Source: Pseudoneurospora amorphoporcata
Lineage: Eukaryota; Ascomycota; Sordariomycetes; Sordariales; Sordariaceae
Assembly (NCBI GenBank): GCA_033297205.1
Contig: MU859120.1
Location: 1 to 64,000 of the forward strand
Direction of reading: 5' to 3'
Length of the DNA: 64,000 nt
Shown here: positions 22,380 through 34,594 of the stretch, piece after piece
Layout: each line of letters opens with the position of its first letter
How positions within the stretch are numbered: the first letter of the stretch is position 1
The notes under the pieces: model-generated
The model's input: the letters and a program-made list of their open reading frames with translations, nothing else
Databases searched by the model: none
Told to the model about the DNA's origin: nothing
Translations under genes and position numbers: made by a program

Positions 22380-23225
22380 GTCGAGGTCAATGGGTAATCG
22401 GAGACGTACGAGAGTGTAATAAGCGACGGCGTGTTACAGCCTTCCCTTTGATGGTTGACCACGTAATGAACGGGAGGTAAGACGAGGTGTAGCTGGATGA
22501 CAACAGTTGTAGAGCGATGGTATGTTTGTTCGCAGAATTCCGATTTTGATTAAATCAAGAATGTCCTTCAGGATGCCTTCGAAGCGATCGGTTGTAAATT
22601 GGTCCTTAAAGCTGACAATCAGGTTGTTGCTGTCAGAAGAATCTGGAGTGAAGGTTGGGGTTGAGGTTGAGGTTGACCGACTGCCCTGGCTGTTGGACGA
22701 TCTATTTGAGGTCTCAGCTATTCAAAAATGTACTCCGATGTACACAGACCACCGGGACGCGGCAGAGCTGCAGCTTAGAATATCAAAAGTACATAGTAGG
22801 TACACCTGGTGATCAGCTGGAGTCGAGCCTATTCGATGCTATTGAACAGGCAAGCGGAACCTTGACGGCTACTATTTAGTATGTGACCCCCACCTGCCCT
22901 TCAGTGCAGTGCATCCACCAACGAAAATGCTCTTCTCCGCCAAGAGGTCCATGCTTCAGGTTTCAGCAGTCCATACAATTGGTAACCATCACAGTCTTCC
23001 ACCCATATACCGGACTATCAGCCTCTTCATCCCTTTCGCCTTCTTACACTCAACAGACAAAGAAGTCAACGAGATTGCACCAACTGTTCCGGCGCAATCT
23101 AAGACTTCACCTTTCACAGTCTTGTTCTTCCTTCGCCATTGGACTGCTTCTCAACCATCTTCACGTTCATCGAAACAATCCAGCATTGACCCCGAGCATC
23201 TCGATACCGAAATCACAACTACAAG
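22380..23225. other. Divergent promoter region of elongin A and THOC7
   Basis: 0.85 kb shared by two nuclear mRNA-biogenesis genes. The right part is pyrimidine-rich. No gene is supported. Confidence 0.5.
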
Positions 23226-24407
23226 ATGGCTTCCTGGGGTTTACTTGACGACAAAGAGGAGAATGAGCTCCACAAGTTACGACTTTTGAACGTGGAGGAG
23301 AGGCCCTTTAAGCGCGTGACCAAACGTCTCAGCACCCTTCACTCCTTGACCCTCTCGAGAGCTCGTCAAGCACCCACCCCGCCTCCAGAGGGCAGTGCCG
23401 CGACTGCGGGAACAACTGAGCAGGAAGTCCAGACGCCTACCGCGACCGGCGATTCGGCCACCTCAGACCTTGCTCAGCTCAAGGAAGACATCATCCTGGA
23501 CTTTGCCGCCTTTGATAGCAGCATCGCGCGGCTTCAGTTTCTTCTGACTGCCAATGAGCGTGAGCGTGAACGATACGTCGCCGAGCGTGAGCGCATTCTC
23601 AACACGGCACAGGCGGTGCGCAACAACACTGTTCAGCTACGTGTCCAACTAGAGCAGGCCCGTGCCACGCTCGAGCAGCGCAAGAAGTTCGATGAGCTGG
23701 CTGATAAGATCACCGGCAACCCTGCGCTGCGTGCCAGGGCAGAGCAAGCGGCCAACCTGAGGAAACTGGAGGAGGAAATTGCCGAGTTGAAGACGGAGAG
23801 CGAAACCTACGGTGTCACGTGGCATGAGCGGCGCGATCAGTTTGCCAAGATTATGGATGAAAGCATGCGGTTGAGGCGGTTGATCCGTGATGAAAAGGAG
23901 GAGGTGGAACGCCGCGAAGGCATGGGCGACGACGAAGGCGGTGCCGGCGACGCCGAGGCGGACGCCGGACAGACCCCACGGCCCGGCATTTCTAGCGGCA
24001 ACGCAACCCCGAGGCCGGATAGTGGACTCCCAACGAAGAGCGGAGCTGAGAGCGGCGATGCCGCTGGCACTCCCCATCCCGTCTCGACACTGGGCGCCAG
24101 GACACCGGCGCGCGATACTCCTGCCCCAGGTGACGAGAACCAGTCATTCCTCAAGCCGTGCCATGACGTCTCGGGGTACTCGCAAACGACAAGTCAGGAA
24201 GCTAGCCGCGAAGGTTCTATGGATAGAGGCGAGGGTAACGAGGCGGCACAGGGAACCGATGTGGAGATGACTGAGGTCAAGGAAGGTGAGGAGGAAGTCG
24301 AGGAGCCGGATAGCCCTCTTTCACCTCTGCCGGATCAGACCCCACCACGCCCGAGGATCACGGTTGACGGCCCCAATGCTGACGATGACACCATGGATAC
24401 CACCTAA
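23226..24407 (+). CDS. THO complex subunit 7 (Thoc7/Mft1-like)
   Basis: An intronless frame of 393 aa starting MASWGLLDDKEENELHKLRLLNVEERPFKRVTKRL, quoted here as the N-terminal landmark in two parts (MASWGLLDDKEENELHKLRL and NVEERPFKRVTKRL). The Thoc7 domain spans about residues 5-235 and is mostly coiled coil, with a charged helix ANERERERYVAERERIL. The C-terminal 150 residues are disordered-looking (Gly/Asp/Pro/Thr-rich) and acidic. THO couples transcription with mRNP assembly and export, and limits R-loops. Its start lies 847 bases from the elongin A start and it points away from it. The family call rests on the N-terminal block and coiled coil. Confidence 0.8.
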   Translation: MASWGLLDDKEENELHKLRLLNVEERPFKRVTKRLSTLHSLTLSRARQAPTPPPEGSAATAGTTEQEVQTPTATGDSATSDLAQLKEDIILDFAAFDSSIARLQFLLTANERERERYVAERERILNTAQAVRNNTVQLRVQLEQARATLEQRKKFDELADKITGNPALRARAEQAANLRKLEEEIAELKTESETYGVTWHERRDQFAKIMDESMRLRRLIRDEKEEVERREGMGDDEGGAGDAEADAGQTPRPGISSGNATPRPDSGLPTKSGAESGDAAGTPHPVSTLGARTPARDTPAPGDENQSFLKPCHDVSGYSQTTSQEASREGSMDRGEGNEAAQGTDVEMTEVKEGEEEVEEPDSPLSPLPDQTPPRPRITVDGPNADDDTMDTT

Positions 24408-24657
24408 GGGTTACAGGAGCAAGCTATGATGGCATAAGAGAGAAGTGTAAGGAAGGGTGTAGCGTTGTACGTTGGGTTCGGTTCGCCCTCTGATGTTCAT
24501 CATCTTGGCCAAGAATCAAGCTTCATTGTATCTGTGATTTCATGCTTCATAATTACCTCTGAAGACCGCGAGGGCCCATATCACGCCGTAGGTCGTATGG
24601 AATCGTAAACTTGCTAAAAAACAGTCTCCATCATTTGTTCGTCCAACCCTTCACCTC

Positions 24658-25125
24658 TTAAGCGCTCTCCGTCAGCTTCTTACCATTCTCCAACGCCTCC
24701 TTAGCCTTCTTCAGATCCTCCTCGGAAGCAGAACCTTCACTCTCAGAAATAGCAATCTGCTCCTCAAGCTTCTCAACCGCCTCGGCAATCCTATTGATCA
24801 GGGGACCAAACACAGCCTTGGTCTCTTCAAGCGCCGTATGCTGTTGTTCATAAAGCATGAAAGGGTTAGGGTTGACTGTGTCCAAAGTTTCTGGGTTTGG
24901 GTTTGCATGTTTCGGTTTAAAATGCACGGTCTTTGGGGGACGCACCTCCTGCTTGAGAACGTAGGGCGCGTTGCTGTCCAGCTCGGGGCTGTTGGCGGCA
25001 ATTTCGTCTTGGAGCTTCTTGATGCGGGCTTCCTGGGAGGTCTGCTCCTTGTGGTAGTAGGACTCCTCCTTGACGAGGCGGTTGACCGACTGAGTCGCGA
25101 TGTTGAGAGCTGAGGGGGGAGCCAT
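24658..25125 (-). CDS. Tubulin-specific chaperone A (cofactor A, Rbl2-like)
   Basis: The open frame runs 155 codons without a stop, but its middle is best read as an in-frame intron. Exon 1 is 24946-25125, the intron is 24841-24945 (105 nt; GTGCGT, CCTAACC branch, ACAG) and exon 2 is 24658-24840, giving 120 aa. The spliced protein joins LKQE to HTALEETKAVFGPL, as expected for TBCA. The unspliced 35 residues (rich in Asn and Pro) have no family counterpart. It is all helical, starting MAPPSALNIATQSVNRL. TBCA captures beta-tubulin during folding of the tubulin dimer. It is convergent with THOC7, 250 bases apart. Confidence 0.87.
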   Translation of the reverse strand: MAPPSALNIATQSVNRLVKEESYYHKEQTSQEARIKKLQDEIAANSPELDSNAPYVLKQEVRPPKTVHFKPKHANPNPETLDTVNPNPFMLYEQQHTALEETKAVFGPLINRIAEAVEKLEEQIAISESEGSASEEDLKKAKEALENGKKLTESA

Positions 25126-27126
25126 TGTGTTTTCGATGAAAGTGACCGAAAGGTGAAAATAGTAGTCGGGCTATTACAGAGCCTGGTAGTGGCTTAGGGG
25201 AAGATTTGCAGGTTTATCGTTTGGATATTGTTTCTGTACAGTCTGTAGGACAGTTGTGATGTTTCGTTCGAGCGTTGTCTGTCTGTCTTAGGCTGCTTCG
25301 CTTGTCCTTGCCCCGTCGCTCGCTTTGGCGGTTTGTTGACTTTGGACGGGAGGTGGGGTTGGCGGGTCGGCGGGGTAAATTTCATCGAATTTCATCGGTA
25401 TCAAAACCGACTTTAACTCTCTTTTCGGAGATTACGCTCGTTGACGTTAACAAGATCAGGTTGCAAAACATCAGCCATAATTTTTTCTCTTTGCACAGCC
25501 TTCGTAATATCCGTTTACATGGTTCTCCAATAATCTTGATACGAAAAGCTTTTCGCGGATCGATTTGGGTATCACATTTGCCAAGCCTAATCTCTTCTTC
25601 CAACGGCTCATGGGGCCGTCAAACAAAACCACCTGCAGGTCGGAAGGCAGTGTGGCATGTTGCAAAGCTGCAAGAGTCATCTACAATCTAGCCCTGGTAT
25701 GTTTGTTAGTTTGGTACAAAAAACGCCCAGTTCCACCTTTCGAACTAGAGAGTGAAAAAGTATTCGGGCTTCGAGCGGATGGGTGCTATAGGAGACTGCC
25801 TTTTTATATCTTATTCTAAAGGGCCTTGAAAGAGACGGAGAGAGGCATAAGAGGCTTCTGTGGCGTTTTTTTACCCTGGTCACAATGTTAGCGCCTTCAA
25901 ACGAAAGCCAGAAGAAGGCCAATGAGAGCTCAATTTCCCCTGTTCGACCCATGTTCGAAGAACCAAACTAACAAACAAACCAGTCTTATATTGTACATAA
26001 ATGTCTTCCTGATATGATGATTTTCATGTGCCCAAGTACCACACTGTTTCTTCTCAGGCAGTTCATGGCGACGATATTGATAATGTTCGTGTTTGTCGAA
26101 CATTGGCCATCAAAACGTCTTTCCAGTTCTGGAAGGAAAGAGGCTGATAACGACAGGTTGAACTAGAAAGTTCTAAGACCTACCCACCCGAACGTTTCGC
26201 TCTTCTCCGCCCCATGCGTTTGCCATGGGCGCCCTGCTTTCAGCTGCATCTCCGAACATCAAACGATAACGAAAGCAGCATGGTGAACAAAGAGTTGTAA
26301 CTCTTGTCTTCAGAGTCAATGTCATGGCTACTCACCTGGACACTGTCAACACTGCCCGCCGATAATATCTCTGACATTGGCCCCTCTTAGCGGTGACCGG
26401 TTGAATCTCCCGTTCCCCTGTAATTAAACGATCTCGAAATCCAGTGACGGCATCAAGATGCAGGGCGGTGCCACTTGCCGGGGATGGGCTGGGAGCGAGA
26501 GGGAGGGATGTGGGGGCACCATGACAGTTCCGCATCGCTTCTGGCGATTTCGATTCCGGTTGGAGGTTGATCCAGGGGCCCGGAGGAGGAAGGTGCGTGT
26601 TCCATTCCGCTGGGGGAGGATCGCGCCTGCCCTGTCAGTGGGCTCCCGTTCTGCCGTTCTGTCAGGTCACTGGTGTGGGAGTGACCCCCAGCTGCGCCGT
26701 TGCACAGCGTCTGAGCCGCCGCATTCCAGTTGAACCATACTCGAGTCAGAAATATGCGCCGAAGAGAGGCGACTTTTGTAGAACTGGACACGTCGCAGCA
26801 CAAACATGTACCCCGGCACCCCGGCAGGAGGGTAGTACATATCAAGGCTGAATAATTCCAGACTTGGTTTTTTCACCATAGGCAACCTCTTCGACGAGGC
26901 TACCTTCAATCCTTTTCTCTTCCTGATTCCATGATACTGCTATAAGCGTGTCTTCTTACCGTTCTCTATTCAAGGCCTTGCTCTTGAAGACTGTGGACTT
27001 AAGCTCCAATACTGCTGGGGCGTTTTCCATCCTTCGTTGAAGCTCTTTGGAGCCTTCACTTTTCGATTTCCGCCGAACAGCGCCGTTACGCTTTGCTTTC
27101 CGCACCTTCCAACAACCTTTGTCAAC
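25126..27126. other. Divergent region between TBCA and the SERCA gene
   Basis: 2.0 kb with no supported gene. Frames up to 138 codons overlap each other on both strands and show no domain. A regulatory region or long leader of the Ca pump is likely near 26900-27126. Confidence 0.45.
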
Positions 27127-30100
27127 ATGGAGGCCGCATTCGCAAAGCCCGTCGATGAGGTTCTCAGCACCTTTGGCGTCGACCCGGCCATCGGTCTAAC
27201 TGACGAGCAGGTAGCTCGGGCCAGGGCCAAGCACGGGAAGAATGGTATGCGCTTTCTCTACAAGATTGTTAGAATTCAGTCTAGTTGTTCTATCAATTGC
27301 CCTTGCTAACGGTTTTGCCTGCCTCAGCCATCCCTGAGGAGCCTCCGACACCCATCTGGGAGCTTATTCTGGAACAATTCAAGGACCAGCTGGTTCTCAT
27401 CCTTCTGGGCTCTGCCGCCATCTCGTTCGTACTCGCGCTTTTCGAGGAGGAGGGCGGCTGGAGTGCCTTCGTCGACCCCGCCGTCATCTTGACCATCCTT
27501 ATTCTCAACGCCGTTGTTGGAGTGTCCCAGGAAAGCAGTGCCGAGAAGGCGATTGCTGCTTTGCAAGAATATTCGGCCAACGAGGCCAACGTGGTGCGCA
27601 ATGGACAGATTACCCGTATCAAGGCCGAGGATCTTGTGCCAGGCGATGTCGTGGACATTGCCGTTGGTGCTCGCATCCCTGCTGACTGCAGATTGATCTC
27701 GATCGAAAGTAACAGCTTTGCTGTGGACCAGGCCATCTTGACCGGAGAAAGTGAAAGCGTCGGGAAAGACTTCCAGGCCGTTGTTAGCGACGGCAAGGCT
27801 GTTTTGCAGGATCAGGTCAATATGCTGTTTTCAGGTACCACTGTCGTCACTGGCCATGCCAAAGCCGTCGTTGTCTTGACTGGTTCCAACACCGCTCTCG
27901 GCGACATTCACGAGAACATCACCGCACAGATTTCCGAGCCTACCCCCTTGAAGCAGAAGCTCAATGACTTCGGAGACCAGCTCGCCAAGGTTATCACTGT
28001 CATCTGCGTTCTCGTCTGGCTCATCAATATCCCCAACTTCGCCGACCCCAGCCATGGAAACTGGACCAAGGGTGCCATCTACTACCTTAAGATTGCCGTC
28101 TCGCTCGGTGTTGCGGCTATTCCTGAAGGCCTTGCGGTTGTCATCACTACCTGCCTTGCCCTTGGAACCCGCAAGATGGCTGCTAAGAATGCCGTTGTGA
28201 GAAGTCTTCCGTCTGTTGAGACCCTGGGCAGCTGCAGCGTCATTTGCTCTGACAAAACCGGCACTTTGACCACCAACCAAATGAGCGTTAACAAGATCGT
28301 CTATTTCAACCAGGATGGTACTGATCTGGAGGAGCTGGATGTCGAGGGAACTACCTTTGAGCCCAAGGGCGCCATCAAGTCGCAGGGCAAGGAGGTTACC
28401 GATCTTGCTCAAAACTCCGCTACCATTCTTCAGTTGACCGAAGTCGCCGCTCTCTGCAACGATGCCCGTCTTGACTACCATCCCTCCACCAATACTTTCT
28501 CGAACGTGGGTGAGGCTACCGAAGGCGCCCTCCGTGTTTTGGCCGAGAAGATTGGCCCTTGCGCCCCCTCCGATTGCCCTCCTAAGGATCGAGTTCACTA
28601 CGCTAGCTCCTGGTATGAGAAGAAGTACCAGCGCCTTGCCACCTACGAGTTCTCCCGTGATCGCAAGAGCATGTCTGTCTTGGTTCAGGGTGATGGTCAG
28701 CAGAAGCTTCTCGTTAAGGGAGCCCCTGAATCGCTCATCGAACGCTGCACTCACGCTCTTCTCGGTCCCAGTGGCAAGAAGGTACATCTCGATCGTAACA
28801 TGTCCGAGCTCCTCATGAAGGAGATTGTTGAGTATGGCAACCGCGGTCTGCGTGTCATCGCTCTGGCTAGCTTGGATAACGTTGCTGGTAACCCTCTTCT
28901 TCACACCGCCAAGTCTACCACCGAATACGGCTCTCTCGAACAGAACCTTACTCTCATCGGTCTCGTCGGCATGCTTGACCCTCCTCGCCCTGAAGTTGCT
29001 GCTTCTATCAGGAAGTGCAAGGATGCTGGCATTCGCGTCGTCGTGATCACCGGTGATAACCGCAACACCGCAGAGAGCATCTGCCGTCAGATCGGTGTCT
29101 TTGGCTCTAATGAGGATTTGACTGGCAAGAGTTACACTGGTCGCGAATTCGATAACCTTAGCCCTGGTGAGCAGCTCGAGGCCGCCAAGTCTGCTTCTCT
29201 GTTCTCCCGTGTGGAGCCTACTCACAAGTCCAAGCTGGTCGATCTCCTCCAGTCTCTCGGTGAGGTCGTTGCCATGACCGGTGACGGTGTCAACGATGCT
29301 CCCGCTCTGAAGAAGGCTGATATTGGTGTTGCTATGGGTTCCGGCACCGACGTGTCGAAGCTTGCTGCCGACATGGTGCTTGCTGATGACAACTTTGCCA
29401 CTATCGAGGTCGCCATCGAGGAAGGCCGCGCCATCTACAACAACACCCAGCAATTCATCCGCTATCTCATCTCTTCCAACATCGGTGAGGTCGTCTCTAT
29501 CTTCTTGACGGCCGCTCTCGGTATGCCTGAGGCCCTGATCCCGGTTCAACTTCTGTGGGTGAACTTGGTCACCGACGGTCTCCCCGCTACTGCTCTGTCC
29601 TTCAACCCTCCTGACCACGATATCATGCGTCGCAACCCCAGAAAGCGTGACGAAAGACTTATCGGCGGATGGCTCTTCTTCCGCTATCTCGTCATTGGCA
29701 CCTACGTCGGTCTCGCTACGGTCGCCGGTTATGCTTGGTGGTTCATGTTCTACTCGGAGGGTCCCCAGATCAGCTTCTACCAGCTGTCTCACTTCCACCG
29801 CTGCTCTACGGAGTTCCCTGAGATTGGCTGCGCCATGTTCTCGAACGACATGGCCAAGGCCGGTTCGACTGTCTCGCTCTCCATTTTGGTCGTCATTGAG
29901 ATGTTCAACGCCATGAACGCTCTCTCCTCCAGCGAGTCTCTTCTGACGCTCCCTGTCTGGAAGAACATGATGCTCGTCTATGCTATCGGTCTCTCCATGG
30001 CCTTGCACTTCGCCCTTCTTTACACTCCTATCCTTCAGACCCTTTTTTCCATCCTGCCCTTGAACTGGGCTGAGTGGAAGGCCGTGATTGTCATCAGTGC

Positions 30101-30267
30101 ACCTGTCGTGTAAGTTCCTTCCTCCGTCTTCTGTGTTGTTTTCTCAACAGTACGCTAATATCTCGTCTAGGCTTCTTGACGAACTCCTCAAGGCCGTTGA
30201 GCGCAAGTTCTTTGTACAGAGCACCCCCAGCAGCTCGGCGCCTTTGGAAAAGAAGAAGGATCTTTAG
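27127..30267 (+). CDS. SERCA-type Ca2+-transporting P-type ATPase
   Basis: Exons 27127-27244, 27328-30109 and 30171-30267 give 998 aa, the usual SERCA length. The N-terminal cation-ATPase domain starts MEAAFAKPVDEVL. The actuator loop has ILTGES. Helix M4 has the ion-site motif PEGLAVVITTCLALG. The phosphorylation site is D348 in CSDKTGTLT, and the hinge is TGDGVNDAP (690-698). M5-M6 carry NIGEVVSIF and LLWVNLVTDGLPATALSFNPPD, all as in SERCA. The third exon supplies the last membrane helix and a basic tail ending EKKKDL. It pumps Ca2+ from cytosol into ER or a related store. Codon use is strongly biased, consistent with high expression, and this creates long antisense open frames. Confidence 0.95.
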
Positions 30268-30564
30268 GTTCGGGGTGTTAGACTTGAAATGATCTGGTAG
30301 CTGTAGATCTAGACGTAAACAACTTCTTTTGTCTACACAAATAGATGATATATCCAGTTATCATGCAAGGCTTGTCATTCAATAGACATCTTTGGATAAC
30401 CAGTCCTGAAAAGCACGGCTGTCTCGTCCGCTCGCTAGTTGTGTCATGTTGCAAATGTATTTGTTCTACAGAGCCCAAGGGTACCGATGATCGATTAGCG
30501 CGTACGCGACTTGATTACTCTCTTGGCCCAGATTCATCATCATCATTATGCCCGAACGTCTTGC

Positions 30565-31276
30565 TTAATCCTGTCGTCCCTTCAATAGCCTCTTGGTGAC
30601 CTTGTCCTTCTCGATAATGTAAACATGGGCGCCCCAGCCTGACAAGGCATCTCTGTCGACGGCGTTGAGGAGAGCCTGTGATATGGTCTCGAAAAGGTCC
30701 TCGGGTCCCTGTTGAGTGACATCATCGTTAGCACTGCGTCTCTATAGCAAATCGAAAGAAACAGCCAAACCAGCGCTTTCTCTCGGTGATCGGGATCGGG
30801 CTCGCGCTCGCGGAATCAACACACCAGATTCGGCTCCCACAAGCTTTCGCACATGCCAAACAACTGCTCCGTCGCCGTCCCGCTCACAATGAAGTCCTTC
30901 GCAAAATCGATGCACCCAATGCTGTCAAAGCCGCAGATGAACGGCTCGCTCGTCTTGGGATCCAAGCCCGCAACGACGGGGCTGACGAAATAGGGCCCAA
31001 AGCGGCGCTCGTACAGGCTGCTGGACACCAGGTTGGCGAAGGTTTTGGGGGCAATGTTGCGCTCCTCCCGAAGTCGGTACATGTTCACCTTGTACCGGAA
31101 CAGGTCCGACACGGTCGACACGTCTGTCGCCAGACCGGTCAAGCCAAGGAAGACGTCGCCGTACTGGAAGATCTTGGGGAAGTTGTTGGAGACCGTAAGG
31201 GCCTGAAGACCGAGGCGCAGGTCGCAGGCGATGGCTACGCAGTCTTTGCCGACCATGGCGACGCAAGCGCCGCCGT
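30565..31276 (-). CDS. PUP3: 20S proteasome subunit beta-3 (Pup3); start exon unresolved
   Basis: Two clear exons: 30825-31276 (starting in phase, acceptor TATAG at 31277-31281) and 30565-30708. The 116-nt intron between them is GTGTGT..CAACAG. They encode GGACVAMVGKDCVAIACDLR through GCIDFAKDFIVSGTATEQLFG to a tail of KRLLKGRQD, matching proteasome beta-3, a non-catalytic subunit with no cleaved propeptide. About 197 residues are covered and only a handful of N-terminal residues are missing. The start must lie in an upstream exon between about 31300 and 31500 (see findings). Stop at 30565-30567. It is convergent with the Ca pump. Confidence 0.9.
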
Positions 31277-32469
31277 CTATAGGAGTTGGGGAAGAGCGGT
31301 GGTCAGTTATGATGTTATGTCATGCCTTTCGGTCGAGGAGGGGTCATTGTTTAGAGAATCGGGTATTGGGATATCGTACTTATCGAGAAGGGGGACGACT
31401 GTTTGATGACATAATGATTAACGTGGGATCTTGTTTGTATTTCCCAGAAATGCGTATATGTAGAAGGTTGTAATGATCGGGCAGACTTACCATCTTGTGC
31501 GTGGGATGTGATGCAAGTGGTGATGGTCGTTTACTCGGAAGATGGAGGGAGGTTCGGCGATAGCGCTAGTATCGTTCTCTGAGTATGGTTCGGGGAGTAT
31601 GGGCTGTTCGTCTTTGCCGCGCGGGGTATTCGCGATGGTTCGGTGATGTGTGGTGAAAGTGGTTTGGAAAGCTTGTTGTTTCCGTCGTCAAGCTCACCTT
31701 CGAACGGGAAGGGAAGCTCCAGTTGACGAGGCAAGGCAACACGCAGCTGGCGCGGCTGGCTGGGCGGAGGACTGAATGGAGGTGTCCACTAACAAGGGTG
31801 CCTGGCAGGGCAGGTAGAGGCACTGTGTACCTTCGTACTGTAGCTGCCACTTGCACGGGGCTTGCGAAGCTAGGATTGGTTTGTAGCGGTTCTAGGTGGC
31901 AGGAGCTGCCCGCTGTTTCTCCCCTTCCCCGTTGCTGGGCTCCTTGGTTGGATGTTGCCGCCAAACGCACTGCGTAATTGCCCCTCCTGAGCTTACAAAA
32001 TGCACCCCGGCCGTGGAAGCTCTCAGAAAGCGCTCTATGCATTTTGTGTACTTGACTTGAAGCTACGACACTCACTCTCAGCTTGATCACTGCCATACAT
32101 TCCGTGTTGATTTTCCATCTCACAAAGCAGTATTCAGGCCTCTCTATCATCCCGTCTTATCACAAACTGAAGCCCTATAGCCCCTCTCGTGCCCAGCTGG
32201 TATTTGCCGATTACGTTACGCGGGGTTGCCTGAAGAACAGCCGCCAAACACAACATCCACAAGCAACTACGTAACTGCTCTTTGGAAGGACACAAATCGT
32301 CTTGACTGAGTCAAGAGGACAACTTCAACTCTCCTTATATTCTCAGCCACTCCAACCATACCTACACCGACCTTCATCAAACCGATCTGTCGCGCCGGTT
32401 CAGCTCTAGGGGCAACCTCGTCCGCCACTTTTCTCAACATTCCCCATAATTATAAGCGAGACCGTCAAT
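31277..32469. other. Divergent region between PUP3 and the UBX gene
   Basis: 1.2 kb. It should hold the PUP3 start exon and both promoters. A minus-strand frame of 194 codons (31566-32150) shows no domain and lies in the upstream region. Confidence 0.45.
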
Positions 32470-34116
32470 ATGTCAGCGCACGTCGAAGTAGTCTCTACGG
32501 ACCTGAGGAGGACGAAGGTCAAAGTTACGCCTGGAACCTACCTGGTCGATGTCCTGGGAGAAGCTTGTCAAAAGTTCAACCTTAACAGTGACAAGTACCA
32601 ACTCAAGTGAGAACGAAAGCCCCACGATACCCAGTTGCCAGATGATGTTGAACTGACACTTTCATACAGGCACAAGCAGAAGCTCATTGATTTGTCTGGC
32701 CCCTTTCGGACATCAGGTCTTGTGTCAGGCGCCAAGCTCGAGCTCGTTCAAAAGTCCAAGAGCGCAGCAGTGGTATCGATAGCCCTCGATGTTAACGGTC
32801 AGCGGTACACGAAGAAGCTATCCAGCGACATGATGCTGTGGCAGGTCATGCGCCAGTTCGAGGTTGCGGAGCAGGGGTTGAACCTGACCGGCAGAGGCAC
32901 TCCTAAGAGCAGTACCGGCCCCCAGGGAACCAGCGGCCAGTTATACTTCGAGGCGCCGGTGGTGAACATCATGGGCAGGGAATACACTTCGATGGAGGAC
33001 CTACAGAAAACGCTGTCCCAGTGTGGTATCAACTCTGGCAGCATCGTTCTGCGGGTTTCGTTCCGCGACACAGACAAGACTCTGTACGAAGCGATGCAAG
33101 ATATCGGCCAATATCTCAAGGAGGTGGAACCAAATCAACCAAAGACGCAGGCAGGGGAACCTGAAGCACCAGCGACTGGGTCAGCACCGGCGATAGAGGA
33201 ACCTATAGAAGATCTGACTCTAGCCGCTGGCTCGAAGCCGGTCAAGGAGAGTACGTTGGCAGAGCCAGAACTACAGGTGGGCTCGACAGAGGCAGCCAAA
33301 GCGGTGGCCCCGGTTGCACCTGCTCCGGAACCAGTTGCGAAGACCGACCCGATGGACATCGTCGATGAGGTGGTCGCTGCTGTTCCTCCGACAGAGACCA
33401 CGACCACTACTAGCGAGCCCAGCGACCCCCTTGTACCCATAGGCGTGTTCAACGCCCCGTCCTCTACCACTCCGCTTGCCGCCCTGGTTCAGGTAGACGA
33501 TGCCGTGTATGAGCCAACCATCGCCCATGCTCAGCTGCGGCAACAACAGCTTCTGCAACGGGCGCAAAACCAACGGCTCAAGTCGGATGCTGAGCTGGCG
33601 GCGGATGCGGCTGAGGAAGCAGCTCGGCTGGCCAAGATCACACAGGTTGATATCAAGGTTCGTTTCCCGGACCAGACGTCGGCACAGTGGGCTGTCACGC
33701 CAGAGCAGACCGGCTCTTTCCTGTATCAGGCTGTCAAGGGTGTCATGGCCCATCCGGACCAGCCTTTCCGTTTGATCCTCCCGGGCACGCATCCGATCGT
33801 TGCGGTTCAAGATGGCAACAAGCGGCTGGTGGCAGACTATAAGCTCCGGGGAAGGGCACTGTTGAATCTTGTATGGGATGATGCGGTGTCGGAGGAGGCG
33901 CGCAAGTCGCCATTCCTGAAGGACAGTGTGGCTAGCCGAGCGCAGGAAGTGGTGGTGCCAGATGTCTCAGAGGTGGAGGGCGAGGACGATAAGGAAGTCC
34001 AGGCTGGACCATCATCGAGTGGCCAAGAGGTCAAGCGAAAGGGTGATCACGGTCTGGATTCCGATGCTGTCAAGAAGAAGTTGGGGAAGTTGTTCAAGCT
34101 TCCTGGTAGGAAATGA
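32470..34116 (+). CDS. TUG/ASPL-like UBX-domain protein
   Basis: Exons 32470-32606 and 32670-34116 give 527 aa. The N-terminus (MSAHVEVVSTDLRRTKVKVT, 1-80) is the TUG ubiquitin-like domain, which is split by the intron. A second ubiquitin-like segment follows (VSIALDVNGQRYTKKLSSD). The middle is a Pro/Ala/Glu-rich linker. A UBX-like fold lies at about 369-450 (VDIKVRFPDQTSAQWAV to LLNLVWDDAV). UBX proteins of this group bind Cdc48/p97 and remodel its hexamers. The C-terminus is basic (KKKLGKLFKLPGRK). Assignment is by domain order; the exact partner in this fungus is inferred. Confidence 0.83.
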
Positions 34117-34594
34117 GCAGCTTGCAACGGCCGTACAGCTTTCTAGTAGCAGTCATTTGCATGATTGAGCGTTCTTTGGGAGGCAGTTGTACAAGAACTG
34201 GATAGGGAATATGTAATGTGCCAGCGTTTCTCTGTGTACCATCGACGTGGAAAACATAGTTAGCAAGACGTAGTTAATGAACATAGAATCTATATACGAT
34301 GCATGTGGAGCAAATCAAAGTTGACGTATAAAAATGTGACATCACAGTCCAAGAGAGGGAGAGAAGTTTGTTCGTAATTCAGTATCTTGTCATTCAAGAT
34401 GGTGTCATTTCGTTTCTATGCCCAGAGGCCGGCTATTTTCTGGCCAGTCCACGAAAAGCGCCTACATCTGATCCATAACAAAACGAACCACGCACGTCAC
34501 GCCGAATAATGCCAGAGAAACGACAAGAGGCAGAATTCCTTTTTGGTATTTTAATCACACTCTCCAAGCAATCCAGCCATCGGAATTAACCGAT
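34117..34594. other. Convergent 3' intergenic
   Basis: Spacer between the ends of the UBX gene and RPL36. Nothing else seen. Confidence 0.5.

Noticed and set aside
27831..30008. 725-codon open frame antisense to the SERCA gene
   Set aside because: It mirrors the strongly biased codon use of the Ca pump and shows no domain. A shadow frame.
31566..32150. 194-codon minus-strand frame upstream of PUP3
   Set aside because: No domain; composition like noncoding DNA between divergent genes.
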